Under the pieces are notes generated by a model. That model had not been told where the DNA came from. It searched no databases and saw only the letters and a program-made list of their open reading frames with translations. From an uncultured Eubacteriales bacterium (lineage in GTDB: Bacteria; Bacillota; Clostridia; Christensenellales; CAG-138), in the NCBI GenBank assembly GCA_902786465.1, contig CADACQ010000003.1, positions 62,001-126,000 on the forward strand: a stretch of DNA of 64,000 nucleotides, written 5' to 3'. Positions 9,667 to 19,468 of the stretch are shown here, one piece after another; position 1 is the first letter of the stretch; every line of letters begins with the position of its first letter. The translations under genes were made by a program, and so were the position numbers.

Positions 9667-9996
9667 CCTTTTCTGTCCTGTGTGAAAAACGGCCATTTTC
9701 GTGGTTTGACGACAAAATTACGACACTTTGAAATCACGGCTTTGGGCATGATCGAACCGCCATTCCGCTTTTCAGATGAATATGCATGCCGGCAGGGGCA
9801 CTATAATTCAAGAGAAAAACCGATCTTCACACGTTTCAATGGAAAATATGTTCTCATAAACACACTTTTCAATACGTTTTGCTTCCCGTTTTTCGCACAA
9901 AGCAATTTCTCGCATATCTTATTCTATACAAGAAACAACGCACCGGTTACCCGATGCGCCATAAAAAACTATATCAAAAAGTATTTGTGTTTGCAA
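9667..9996. other. AT-rich intergenic stretch without a recognised gene
   Basis: No supported gene is seen here. A possible 129-codon plus-strand frame (9682-10071) lacks a ribosome binding site and has a composition typical of chance. The stretch separates the lower-GC hemicellulose locus from the fructan locus. Confidence 0.5.
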
Positions 9997-10251
9997 TCAA
10001 TCCACTATCTTCTGGTCTTTTGCCATCTGTACCAACGAACGAATGAACTCTTGATGCTTTTCATATTTTGAATAACTGTCAAATCGTATTTCGTACTGTT
10101 TGTTCCGTCCTACAAACGAAGCATCAAATCCCTTGTCCTCAAGCTGCTTTGTGATTTCTTCATCTTCACCCAACTTGATACAAAAATAGATAAATTGTTT
10201 TTCGGTCTGAACGAGATGAAGTTGTTTGCTATCAAATCCTGTTCCAGTATA
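9997..10251 (-). pseudogene. C-terminal remnant of an unrecognised protein
   Basis: A minus-strand open frame of 84 codons ends in TGA at 9997-9999 and has no plausible start codon upstream; the frame meets TAG at 10252-10254. The translation is protein-like, with balanced charged and hydrophobic residues (TGFDSKQLHLVQTEKQFIYF, then KQLEDKGFDASFVGRNKQYE). Codon use is more AT-rich than its neighbours. It looks like the 3' end of a gene whose front was lost. I do not recognise the family. Confidence 0.55.
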
Positions 10252-10259
10252 CTATAGAT

Positions 10260-10298
10260 GGCAACGCCCCGCTACAGGATGTGCAGCGGGGCGTTGCC
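10260..10298 (-). terminator. Strong hairpin ending the fructan operon
   Basis: GGCAACGCCCCGCT pairs perfectly with AGCGGGGCGTTGCC (14 bp, 11-nt loop), 12 bp past the fructokinase stop on the minus strand. The T-tract after it is weak (ATCTATAG). Confidence 0.7.
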
Positions 10299-10309
10299 AG
10301 GAGGGACCG

Positions 10310-11266
10310 TCATGAAAAAAGAGTTTGAATATCTTGTTTAGAGGGCATGGAGCGCAGGGCGCCCTTGCGGGTGGTGACGATGGCCGCGGCGGCGTTGGCG
10401 AAGCGCAGCATGGCCGCCAGGCTGTCATCCGTACGGTTTTCCAGGCCGTTTTGAAGCACGTCGTGGAGCACGCAGGCGCAGAAGGTATCCCCCGCGCCGG
10501 TGGTCTCGATGGTGCGGACTTTGAAGCCCGGGACGAAGACGTGGCGGCCGCCGAAGAAGCAATGGCTGCCGTCGGGGCCGGCGGTGATGTTCAGCAGGCG
10601 GATGTTGGGGAACCGGTCAAGGAGTATGGCCGCGCCCTTTTCAAAGTCGGTCTCGCCGGTCACGAACAGCACCTCGTTGTCCGAGATCTTCAGGATGTCG
10701 CATCGGGCCAAGCCCCATTCGATCTGCCGCTTCGCCTCAGCCAGATCGGACCACAGGGGCTCCCGCAGGTTGGGATCGAAGGACAGTATGGCGCCGGCCT
10801 TGCGGGCGGTGTCCACGGCGATTTGGGTGGCCGTGCGGCAGGGTTCGTCCGTCAGGGACAGGGTGCCGAAATGGAAGATGCGGCAGCCCGTGAGCAGCCC
10901 TTCGTCCAGCTCCTCCGCCGTCAGGCGCACGTCCGCGCCGGGCTTGCGGTAGAAGCTGAAGGACCGATCGCCGTCCGGATGGGTGTGGACGAAGGCCAGC
11001 GTGGTGTGCACGTCCCCGTCCCGCAGCAGGCCCCGGGTCTCGATGCCGCAGGCCGAGATGGCGTCGGCCAGCAGGTCCCCAAAGGTATCCTGCCCCACCT
11101 TGCCCAGGAAGGCGGTCCTATGTCCCAGGTTCTGGAGCATGGAGAGCACGTTGCAGGGGGCGCCGCCGGGGTTCACCTCCAGCAGGGGGTTCCCCTGGGG
11201 GCTCAAGCCGCTTTCCGTAAAGTCGATCAACAGTTCCCCCAAAGCCACAACATCATACGTTTTCAT
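10310..11266 (-). CDS. scrK: Fructokinase (PfkB/ribokinase family)
   Basis: A 318-residue PfkB-family sugar kinase. The N-terminal ALGELLIDF and NPGGAPCNV motifs form the sugar site. TTGAGDTF carries the catalytic base Asp260 in GAGD. Length and motifs match bacterial fructokinases, which make fructose-6-phosphate from ATP and fructose in the cytoplasm. Its start overlaps the stop of the GH32 gene by 4 bp, and the operon encodes fructan-type hydrolases, which supports fructose as substrate. Other PfkB substrates cannot be excluded. Confidence 0.88.
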   Translation of the reverse strand: MKTYDVVALGELLIDFTESGLSPQGNPLLEVNPGGAPCNVLSMLQNLGHRTAFLGKVGQDTFGDLLADAISACGIETRGLLRDGDVHTTLAFVHTHPDGDRSFSFYRKPGADVRLTAEELDEGLLTGCRIFHFGTLSLTDEPCRTATQIAVDTARKAGAILSFDPNLREPLWSDLAEAKRQIEWGLARCDILKISDNEVLFVTGETDFEKGAAILLDRFPNIRLLNITAGPDGSHCFFGGRHVFVPGFKVRTIETTGAGDTFCACVLHDVLQNGLENRTDDSLAAMLRFANAAAAIVTTRKGALRSMPSKQDIQTLFS

Positions 11267-12737
11267 TCGGCACCTCCCTGAAACAGATCGTACTTAACGA
11301 TGTCCATCTCCACCTGACCGTCTGCATAGAAGGAAATGCCGCTGGCGGAGAGATCCGTGAGGATCGTGGCCGTCACGGTCTGCTCTCCGTCGTTGAGGAA
11401 AGCTTCCATACTGAACCGATCCAGGATCATCCGCAGCTTCAGCTCCCCGTTGCGGTCCGGCACCTGGCAGCGGCGCTGATGGATGTACGCCCGGCGAGAG
11501 CCGGAAAACTTCCGGTCGATTCGCAGCACGGATTCACGGGACCGATAGCTGAGCTTTGTGAAGAATTGCTCGTTCTCCATGAATCGTATCTCGAACTTAT
11601 GATAAATAGGCGCGTTCTTAACGGGCCGGATGGTGATCTCCATATCCACCATTCTGCCCTCGACGCCGTCCAGCCGCCGCTCGCCCTCCACGAGGACGTT
11701 TTCATAGGCTATACGGTTGCTGCGGTGATCTTCCAACTCCCGAATGGGGCGCTGGTACAATCGACCGTTTTCGATGGTGATCTCTCTGGGAAGACTCATC
11801 TGACCGTACCAGCACAGGTCCTTCCGCCCTGCGTTCTGGCAGGCGTCCCAGTTCTGCATCCAACCGATCATGATGCGCCGTCCGTCCGGAGCCAGGATCG
11901 TGGTAGGGGCATAAAAGTCGATGCCGTAATCTATCGCATGGTCCTTCTCAGGCACGAACGTCTTCCCCGTCTCGTCCAGATGACCGATGAAGGCCACGGT
12001 GCCGTTTCCGTTGTGATACTCGAAGTCCTGGGGCAGCATGTCCTGAGGGCTGACGAGCAGCACGGCCTTCCCGGGCACTCCCACATGAGGCCGAGGCTCC
12101 CGTCATTCTTTGCCAGGATGCTCTCATACTTCCAATGAAACCCGTCTTCACTGGAATACAGCAACAGGTTCCCGTGTCGTTCGCTGTCGCAGGTACCGAT
12201 AACAACCCGATACGTGCCGTCCGGCTCCTGCCAGATGCTGGGATCCCTGAAGTCGTACCGGCTCATGCCCTCAGGAAGGTCTGCGGCGGTAAGCACGGGG
12301 TTTTGCTCATATTTCTTATACTCCACCCCGTTTCCAAGAGCCAGGCATTGGACCTGGAGGTTCTCCCTCGTCTCGCCGCCCTCCCGGCGGATGCCGGTAT
12401 ACATCAGCAACTGCTGCCCGTCAGGCATCTCAACAGCGCTGCCGGACCAGCAGCCGTCGCTGTCGTACCATTCGTTGGGGGCCAGGGCGGTGGGCAAATA
12501 TCGCCAGCGGAGAAGATCTGAGCTGACGGCGTGACCCCAGTGCATCGTATCCCAAACGGTATCATAAGGATTGTATTGGTAGAACAAATGATACTCCCCC
12601 TTATAGTAGGAGAATCCATTGGGATCGTTCATCCAGCCCGTATAGGGTGTCAGGTGAAAACAGGGACGGGCGTCCTCTGAGATACGCTTGGCAGCTTCCA
12701 GTTCATAGGCTCTTGCAAACAGCAACTTTTGGTTCAT
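11263..12737 (-). pseudogene. GH32 sucrose/fructan hydrolase, frameshifted
   Basis: Two frames together encode a GH32 beta-fructofuranosidase of about 490 residues: 12737 to about 12075 (N-terminal) and about 12075 to 11263 (C-terminal). The nucleophile is in WMNDPNG (Asp38), the transition-state stabiliser in FRDP (Asp165), and the acid/base in MWECP (Glu220). The break comes right after MWECP: the family normally continues with D and about six residues before the GKAVLLVSPQ strand, but here that piece is missing and the frame changes. A deletion of about 19 nt fits; a one-base error would not restore the conserved Asp. If intact the enzyme would split sucrose, sucrose-6-phosphate or short fructans in the cytoplasm. 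It overlaps fructokinase and the DUF624 gene by 4 bp each. Confidence 0.85.
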
Positions 12738-13378
12738 TCAGCTATCTCCTTTTCGGTGCGCGCCTTATCCTCGGGGCGCATATGCTTGAGAAATGTCCAT
12801 TCTATGGGGAACGTGGCTGCCCAGTACACCGTGCCGGGAATAAACGCCACCATCGCAGGCAGGGTCAGCGCCAGGGCTATGCCGCCCACCACCAGTGCCA
12901 ATACGCAGAGCATCTTCACGGGATGGGCCCGCAGCAGCATGAAGCTGAAGCGAAGGACCTCCTTCACCGTTCCGTTGAACCGGGCGGCGTAGGCGGCGAG
13001 ATACACCGTCCACGTCAGCGCCAGGACCAGCAGAGCCAGCGTGACGCCGTAGAACCAGCCGAAGGGATATCCCCGTAGGATCAGGCTCCTGAGCAGCAGC
13101 GCGTCGCCGCCCAGGAAGACGAGGATGCCCAAGGCCGCCAGCCAAGCCAGGGTAGACCGCTTCAGATTCTCTTTGAACGCCGTCCAGAAGCTGTGGAAGA
13201 GGTAGTCCTCGCCTCGGCGCACATGATGATAGACGGCGCTGTAGAGGGCGGCGGAAGCCGCCCCCATGGTCACGACGGGCAGGGAAAACGCCGTCCAAAG
13301 CACGCTCAGGGCCAAGATGTCGAAAGCGGCTGTGAGAAAGCGCATGATGGGGTTGTTGATGTCCAGCAGTCGCCGCAC
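12734..13378 (-). CDS. DUF624 (YesL-like) membrane protein
   Basis: A 214-residue protein with about five hydrophobic helices, a short charged N-terminus (MRRLLDINNPIMRF) and the TFPIEWTFLKHM C-terminus seen in the DUF624/YesL family. These proteins accompany Firmicutes polysaccharide-use operons with LplABC-type transporters; their biochemical role is not established. It sits between two GH32-type genes and overlaps the GH32 start by 4 bp, so it belongs to the fructan operon. Confidence 0.8.
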   Translation of the reverse strand: MRRLLDINNPIMRFLTAAFDILALSVLWTAFSLPVVTMGAASAALYSAVYHHVRRGEDYLFHSFWTAFKENLKRSTLAWLAALGILVFLGGDALLLRSLILRGYPFGWFYGVTLALLVLALTWTVYLAAYAARFNGTVKEVLRFSFMLLRAHPVKMLCVLALVVGGIALALTLPAMVAFIPGTVYWAATFPIEWTFLKHMRPEDKARTEKEIAE

Positions 13379-13396
13379 GGCGGACGCTCCTTTCCT

Positions 13397-14889
13397 TTAT
13401 CGGGTATACTGTCTCAGGTCCGAAACGGCAGCGGTGTTGTTCTCCGCGAACAGACGCACCGGCCGGCCGGAAACGCCGTACAGCCGGACCGTCAGGGCAG
13501 CCAGGCCGTCCAGGTACAGAACGCCTACAGAACCCTCCTGGATGTAAGTGAAGGCATAGTCCTTCCCCGCCTCCAGCTGCACCGCCGTCTCGGTGATGGG
13601 GGTGGAGCCTTCGTTGAACTGAAGGGAGATGGTCCCCGCCTTGGGATCGAAGGTGATGAACTTATACTTGTCGGCACGGCCGTTGTAATCGAAGGCAAAG
13701 CCGAAGGTGCCGGTCTTCTCGAAGCGGATCTTGCCGGTGAGCATGAAGCTCTCATAGGCCGTGCACAGGTCGGTATAGCCGTAGGCGGAGCCGGCGGCCA
13801 CTTCCGCCGTCATGCCGTCCACCAGGAGCTGGCGGCGGGCGGTGAACTGGGCCTTGACCGCATCCACCGGAGCCAGGGCCAAAGAGCCGTCCGGATTCTG
13901 GATCAGCTTCTGGACCGCCAGGTTGCCCGCCCAGCCGGTCACGTCCTGGGTGGAGGACACGGACTCGGATCTGCGGGCCCAGCCCACCATGTAGGTGTCG
14001 GCGCCGTTGTCCACGTGCTTGGCGGCGTAAAACAGCTTGGCGTCCAGGCGCACCGCCTCCCCGTAGGGGCCGTAGGGAGCGTCGGACACAGCATACCAAA
14101 GGGTATCATCCTGGCCGGAATAGGTCAAGTAGTATTTGTCGCCGATCTTGAAGGTGTCGGAGCATTCCAGGTTCCAGAAGGAACCGGTGGGATCGGTGAA
14201 GATGATGCCGTCGTAGGTGACGGTCTTCAGATCCCCGGACAGGGTGAACTTGATGATCCGGGCCTTGTTGGCCTGAGCGGCGGCCCCAGCTCGGTGGGCG
14301 GGATCAGCTCCCAATCGGTCACCTTCTCGAAGGAAGTGAGGTCGGTGCTCTTGGCCACCAGGATCTTCTCCTTGAACTCGTAGCTGTCGGAGAAGGCGTG
14401 GCCGGTGTAGAAGAAGTAATAAACGTCCTTCACCTTCACCACAGAGCCGGTGCCTATCCAGCCGTCCTGGCCGCCGCTGCGGGAGGCCTCCAGGACCACG
14501 TCATCCTTCTCGGTGTAGGTGACGAAATCCTTGGTGGTGGCCAGATAGATGGAATGGTTGTAGGAGTCGCCGCCCTCCTTCAAATAGTAGATGTAGTAGG
14601 TGCCGTCCTCGTAGTAGGGCATGGTGTCCCCCACGAAGGGCTGGGCCCCGTTGTCCTGGGCGGGCAGGAAAAAGTTTTTATAGGTGTATTTGGCCTCCTG
14701 GCTGCCGGGCGTCCTGAGGGCGGCGTAATCCGTTTCGTTTTCCGGGAACACGAAAGCCTCCCCGTCTGCCGCCACGTTTTCGTTGTTGTTCGCCGGGGCT
14801 TCCTCGGCATCCTTGCCCTTGCAGGCGACAAGCAGCGTCGCCGCCAGGCACAGAGCAAGCAAGAGAGAAATCGCTTTCTTCATGGTCAT
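13397..14889 (-). pseudogene. Secreted GH32-like lipoprotein, frameshifted
   Basis: The N-terminal frame (14889 to about 14285) has a lipoprotein signal with lipobox LVAC. It continues through the propeller strands FVGDTMPYYEDGTYYIYYL and GWIGTGSVVKVKDVYYFFYTG. The second frame (about 14285 to 13397) resumes with KARIIKFTLSGDLK and NLECSDTFKIGDKYYLTYSG, where the Glu of ECSD matches the GH32 acid/base. It ends with a beta-sandwich. The expected RDP-containing segment between the two halves is absent, so a deletion of perhaps 80-100 nt with a frame change is likely. It would be a surface-anchored fructan hydrolase. A GH43/GH68-like assignment is also possible because the first motif is not WMNDPNG. 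Confidence 0.7.
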
Positions 14890-14959
14890 GTCGTCTCCTC
14901 CTTTTTAAGGGGTATAGGGAGGATGGAGACCATCCCCCCTATGGTAGCTGCATACGCGC

Positions 14960-17521
14960 TTATTCGTCCGTGTTCTCCTCGTCGGCGTCGTCGTTTTCGC
15001 CGTCGTTGGCATCCGCGTCCTCGTCGGTGTCGTTTTTATCGGCATCCGCGTCCTCGTCGTTATCGTTCTTGTCGGCATCCGCGTCCTCGTCGGCGTCCGC
15101 GTCCTCGTCGGCATCCGCGTCCTCGTCGGCGTCCGCGTCCTCGTCGGCATCCGCGTCCTCATCGGCATCCGCGTCCTCATCGGCGTCGTCGTTCTCATCG
15201 GCGTCCGCGTCCTCGTCGGCGTCGTCCTGGTTGTCGTTCAGATCTTCGTCCGTTCCCTGTACGGAACCCTCGACGGGCTCCTCATTGGATCCGAGGTCTT
15301 CCGCGCCTGCGTCCTCTTCCAGGGCTCCATCCTCAGCCTTGTCGTTCCCGTCCAGGACCTCCGTCTCCGTCTCGTCCAGTTGGTCACCTTCTTCGTCCAA
15401 ATTGGCTCCCATGCTAGCCAAAGGCGCCATGCGTTTTGCTCCCTCTTCAACGGGGGTCACAGAGAAATTGCTGACGGTCATGCTGTTGCCAGTGCCGATG
15501 TTGCCGCACTGGACGCCGAAATACAGCGTGGCATTGTCTTCTGCCGTAAAGGTGAAGGTGTGCTGGCCGGCTTTGTTTAACCAAGACTCGTCATAACGAG
15601 CGCCGTTAATCTCATCGGATTTCAAGAAGAAGAATTCGCCGACGCCGCTGGTACCGTCAAGAGTAACGGTCACTGTATACGTCTTTCCGGCTTCCAAAAC
15701 GATCCCGGTGTCATAGACCGCCCTCGAGTTCCACGGGTCATCGTTATCGCCTTTGTCCGTGATCGTGATCGCGCCGTCGCTGAGGACCTCCTCGCATTTA
15801 TCGAGCATCTTCCGCAGGCCGGGGATCCGGAAGATATCGCCGATGATCGCCGTGACTTCGTTGCCTTTTCCGATATCGCCGAATTGCATGCCCGCATACA
15901 GGTCGCTGTCCGCAGCTTGGAATGCTGCGGTATATCCATGAGCCTCATTAGCGAATATGTCATTACCGGTAACCGCGTCCTTATAGCGATCATCCAGGTT
16001 TGCGCTCTTGCAGAGGAAGAATTCGCCAACGCCGTTTGCACCGGCTAAGTTGAAGTTCGCGACATAGAAGTATCCTTTTTGCAGGATCTCCCCAAGGTAG
16101 TAAAGAAGCTTGGAATTCCAGACGTCGTTATTGTCGCTGGTATCCGTTGCCTCGATCACCGTCTGAGTGTTGTTGGTCTCGATCTCATAGGTACAGTTTT
16201 CCGCAAAAACGAGCTTGGCTTCCTTCTGGACGGCTTCGGTATTCTCCCTGATTTCGGATACGGTAACCTTCACGCTGTTTCCGTTGCCCAGGTTCCCCAC
16301 CTGCATGCCGATATAGGCCCGCGTGCCTGTAGCGGTGAATACCACCGTTTTCCCACCGTTCATGCTGAAAAAGGTTTCATTATACCGATCGTCCAGATCC
16401 CTGGACTTGCAGAGGAAGAACTCGCCCACGCCATTGTCTCCGGCCAGCGCAAACTGGATCTCATACGTCTTGCCGGGTTCCAGCTCGACGCCCGCGTCAC
16501 AAAGGAACTTGGAGTCCCAAGGATCGTTGACGTCTCCCAGATCGGTGACGGTGATCGAGTTGCCGTTGATCGAAAAACTGCAGTTTTCAGCTATGACATC
16601 GTCTGCGTCTGCGCCGTTATCCTGAACCTGTTGCGCCGGGGCCGCAGCTGCCTCCTTCACTTCGCCGATCTTGGCTATGACGGCGTTGCCCTTGCCCAGA
16701 TTGCCGAACTGCATGCCGATATAGAGCTTTTCGCCCTCCGCTTTGAAGGTCACCGTCCTTTCGCCCGCGGCGTTGGTGAAGGTGCTATCGTAGCGGTCGT
16801 TCAGGTTCTGAGACTTGCACACGAAGAATTCGCCCACGCCGTTGTCTCCGGCGAGGCTGAAGCTCAGCTGGTAGGTCTTGCCGACCTCCAGGTCGATCCC
16901 GGCGTCATACAGGAGCTTGGAATTCCATACGTCGTTGTTGTCGTCGGTGTCCGTGGCGGCGATCACGCCGTTCTCCGCGGTCACATCGCCGTTCTCCGTC
17001 CGCAGCAGCGCGGGGCAGTCGGACTTGGACAGCTCACACAGATCCAGTACCTGGAGGGTGACGGAATGTCCCTTGCCCAGATTCCCCACCTGCATGCCGA
17101 TGAAGATTTGGGCCCCCTCAGCCGTGAAGGTGATGCTTCGATTCCCCGCCTCCGAGGCAAAGGTCTCGTCATAGCGGTCGTCGATGTTCTCGCTCTTGCA
17201 GAGGAAGAACTCGCCCACACCGTTTTCGCCGGCGAGGGAGAAGCTCAGCTTATACTGTTCGCCGACCGTCAGGTCTATGCCGGCGTCCAGCAGGAGCTTG
17301 GAGTTCCAAACGTCGTTGTTGTCGTCCGTGTCGGTAACGGTCACCTTGTCCCCGTCATACGCCACGGTACAGTTCTCCTGGAGTTTGGCGTTCGTCTCGG
17401 ACAGCACGACAGCGCCGGCCGCATAGGTGTTTCCCGCAGCGGCCACCGCGAACATGAAGGCGGCGGCCAGGACGAAGCAGGTGAGGATGCGCGCGAAGCG
17501 CTGGATCGATCTTCCGTTCAT
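14960..17521 (-). CDS. Secreted five-repeat binding protein with Asp/Glu/Ala tail
   Basis: An 853-residue secreted protein. A signal peptide covers about residues 1-35 (cleavage near NTYAAG). Five repeats of about 110-120 residues follow to about residue 690, each with an NDVWNSKLL-type strand, a GKTY-type strand, NGVGEFFLCKS, a DDRYD loop and GMQVGNLGKGN. The pattern resembles CBM4/9-like beta-sandwich carbohydrate-binding modules, though I cannot name the family. From about residue 715 the chain becomes acidic and ends in about 90 residues of DEDADA-type repeats. No sortase motif, lipobox or C-terminal membrane helix is seen. Its place beside GH32-like genes and an ABC importer suggests it captures a fructan-like polymer outside the cell. 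The acidic tail may bind cations or keep the protein soluble. Confidence 0.8.
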   Translation of the reverse strand: MNGRSIQRFARILTCFVLAAAFMFAVAAAGNTYAAGAVVLSETNAKLQENCTVAYDGDKVTVTDTDDNNDVWNSKLLLDAGIDLTVGEQYKLSFSLAGENGVGEFFLCKSENIDDRYDETFASEAGNRSITFTAEGAQIFIGMQVGNLGKGHSVTLQVLDLCELSKSDCPALLRTENGDVTAENGVIAATDTDDNNDVWNSKLLYDAGIDLEVGKTYQLSFSLAGDNGVGEFFVCKSQNLNDRYDSTFTNAAGERTVTFKAEGEKLYIGMQFGNLGKGNAVIAKIGEVKEAAAAPAQQVQDNGADADDVIAENCSFSINGNSITVTDLGDVNDPWDSKFLCDAGVELEPGKTYEIQFALAGDNGVGEFFLCKSRDLDDRYNETFFSMNGGKTVVFTATGTRAYIGMQVGNLGNGNSVKVTVSEIRENTEAVQKEAKLVFAENCTYEIETNNTQTVIEATDTSDNNDVWNSKLLYYLGEILQKGYFYVANFNLAGANGVGEFFLCKSANLDDRYKDAVTGNDIFANEAHGYTAAFQAADSDLYAGMQFGDIGKGNEVTAIIGDIFRIPGLRKMLDKCEEVLSDGAITITDKGDNDDPWNSRAVYDTGIVLEAGKTYTVTVTLDGTSGVGEFFFLKSDEINGARYDESWLNKAGQHTFTFTAEDNATLYFGVQCGNIGTGNSMTVSNFSVTPVEEGAKRMAPLASMGANLDEEGDQLDETETEVLDGNDKAEDGALEEDAGAEDLGSNEEPVEGSVQGTDEDLNDNQDDADEDADADENDDADEDADADEDADADEDADADEDADADEDADADEDADADKNDNDEDADADKNDTDEDADANDGENDDADEENTDE
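14963..15245 (-). repeat. 18-bp tandem repeats encoding the acidic tail
   Basis: Within the gene above, units of about 18 bp (GCATCCGCGTCCTCGTCG on the plus strand) recur, each encoding DEDADA-like residues, with a few ND/KND interruptions. Such DNA is prone to length change by slippage, so the copy number may vary between strains or be misassembled. Confidence 0.85.
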
Positions 17522-17616
17522 CGGATAGTTCTCCTATTCTGTTATCACTATGGCCCAGGGGTGGTATGGCAGAGGGGGGTGATTTTACTCATCCCCCTCT
17601 TTTCGTTCTGCGTATA

Positions 17617-19448
17617 TCAGAGCACGGGCATCTGATAGATGGCGACGCTGGTGAACTCGATGGTCACGCCGTTCAGGGCCGCGGTGGCTTCGGAACCGAA
17701 CTGGAACAGAAGCTCACAGGGCATGTCGGTGATGAAGATGTCCTTGGTCTCGAAGGTGAAGGTCTTCTCCTCGGTGGTGAAGTCCATGCCCTCGCGGACA
17801 CGCGGGGATCCCAGCTGCCCTGAGGATTCAGGAAGAAGCCACAGGAAACGGGCTTGTCGGCCTTGGCCTTGATCTCCACGGTGAAGTAGCTGTCGGCGGG
17901 CAGGGTGATGGGGCAGATCAGCTTGTTGTGCCAATCCACGGTGCCGCCGTCGTCGATGCGGTAGAAGAGGCTGCCGTCGCTGGTCCAGATGGTGCCCACG
18001 CCGCGCTCGTTGTCCTCATCGGTGCCGTTGAAGGTCTCCCAGGGATACTTCTCCTTGTCTACGTTCTCCGCAGCGCGCATACCGAAGGGAGCGAAGTCCT
18101 CGATGGTCTTCTTGGTCTCCTTGTCGCCGCCCACCTTGTTGAACACGAAGTTCTTGACGGTGATCTTGTTGGCGGTCACGTCCTCGGAGGGGTTGCCGAT
18201 CTGCATGCGCAGCACGGGGTCGCTGATGTTGGCTTCCGCCGTGAAGGTCTTGTTTACGGTCACTTCCTGGCCGGCTTCGAGGCCGATGCCGTTGAAGTTG
18301 GCGCGGGCAGCCCATTCCTGAGTGTCGCTCTCCACCAGCGCCTCGCCGCCCTGATTGTTCTCGGAAACGACGGTGAAGCTGTAGTTGTACTTCTCGCCCT
18401 GCTCGATGGTGATGCCGGGGAGCTCCAGAACGGCCCGGATGCTCCAGACGCCGCCGCCCTCGCCGGGGTACGCGTCGATGGAGAACACGGCTGCGCCGTC
18501 CTCATAGGCCACGCTGGCCGCAGCGCCGTCACCGGCCGCGACAGCAGCGCCGCTGCCCGCGAACTCGGCGGTGTACAGGGGCTCCAGCACTTCCGCACCG
18601 ACGCTCTCGTAGATCTCCACCTTGTCGATGATCACGGAGAAGTTCTCGGGGGTGGTGTCGGCAGCGTTGTCGGGGTTGGGGGTGATCTTGCCCAGGTGGA
18701 GGCGAAGCTCCGCGACGCCGTCCTCGGGGGCGGTGAAGTTGGACTCGACGCACTTCATGGTCTCATCCAGCCGGAAGTTCCACACCTCGCCGCCGAAGGT
18801 CTTCCACTCCTCGGTGGAGCCGTCTTTGGGGATGAAGTGAGCGAAGGTGGGGGCGGTGGACTTGGCCCAGATCTTGATCTTGTAGTCCGCGCCGGCCTTC
18901 ACGTCCAGGTTCTTGACGAAGCGGATGGCGCCGTCGCCCTCGCCGGGGTTGACGATGTCGATGACGAACGCGCCGTCCTTGAGCGCACCGGCGGCGTCAG
19001 CGCCGTCCACGACGGCTTCCCAGCCGTGGGCGTTGGCGGTGTCGGCGGTGGAGAAGTCGAACTGCTTGAGCAGGGTGGCTTCGCCGGTCTTCTTGGTGAC
19101 GGTCAGCGTGGCATAGGCTTCCGCCGTGGCGCCGGCCTTGTCGGTGACGGAGTAGACCAGCTCATAGGAACCGGCGTTCTCCGGGGTGGCTTTGCCGCCC
19201 TTGAAGTCCAGGGAGGGAGTGGATTCCACGGTGATCATCCCGGTGATATCCCCGTCCTCGGGGTCTGCGGCGGTAACGCCGGCCAGCGCGTCAAAGCTCT
19301 GACCCGCTTCCACAGACGCGTCCTGAACGCCCTGGATGGAGGGCTTCTGGTTCTCGCCGGAAGCCGCGGGCGCCGCGTCCTTGCCGCCGCAGGCCGCCAG
19401 GGACAGGAGCATCAGGAGGGACAGCAGAATTGCAAACGCTTTCTTCAT
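17617..19448 (-). pseudogene. Ig/CBM-like surface lipoprotein, frameshifted near its end
   Basis: The main frame starts at the ATG at 19446-19448 (GAGAGGATATGTTC precedes it) and encodes a lipoprotein signal with lipobox LAAC. A DUF5011-like Ig domain follows (about 40-125, with ENAGSYELVYSVTDKAG), then three CBM4/9-like sandwiches. At 17798-17801 a GT dinucleotide is doubled, shifting the frame after NPQGSWDPR. The other frame continues naturally with REGMDFTTEEKTFTFETKD to the stop at 17617. Removing the extra 2 bp gives a single protein of about 610 residues. It probably binds the polysaccharide that the operon degrades. Confidence 0.75.
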
Positions 19449-19468
19449 GAACATATCCTCTCTATTCT

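Noticed and set aside
9682-10071. 129-codon plus-strand frame
   Set aside because: No RBS, poor composition, and it overlaps the more convincing minus-strand remnant and a terminator.
10301-10341. Tiny plus-strand frame MKKEFEYLV with AGGAGG upstream
   Set aside because: It is complementary to the 3' end of fructokinase; nine codons with no support.
14963-15245. Regular repeats that could look like a CRISPR array
   Set aside because: The units are about 18 bp with no spacers and encode the DEDADA tail in frame.
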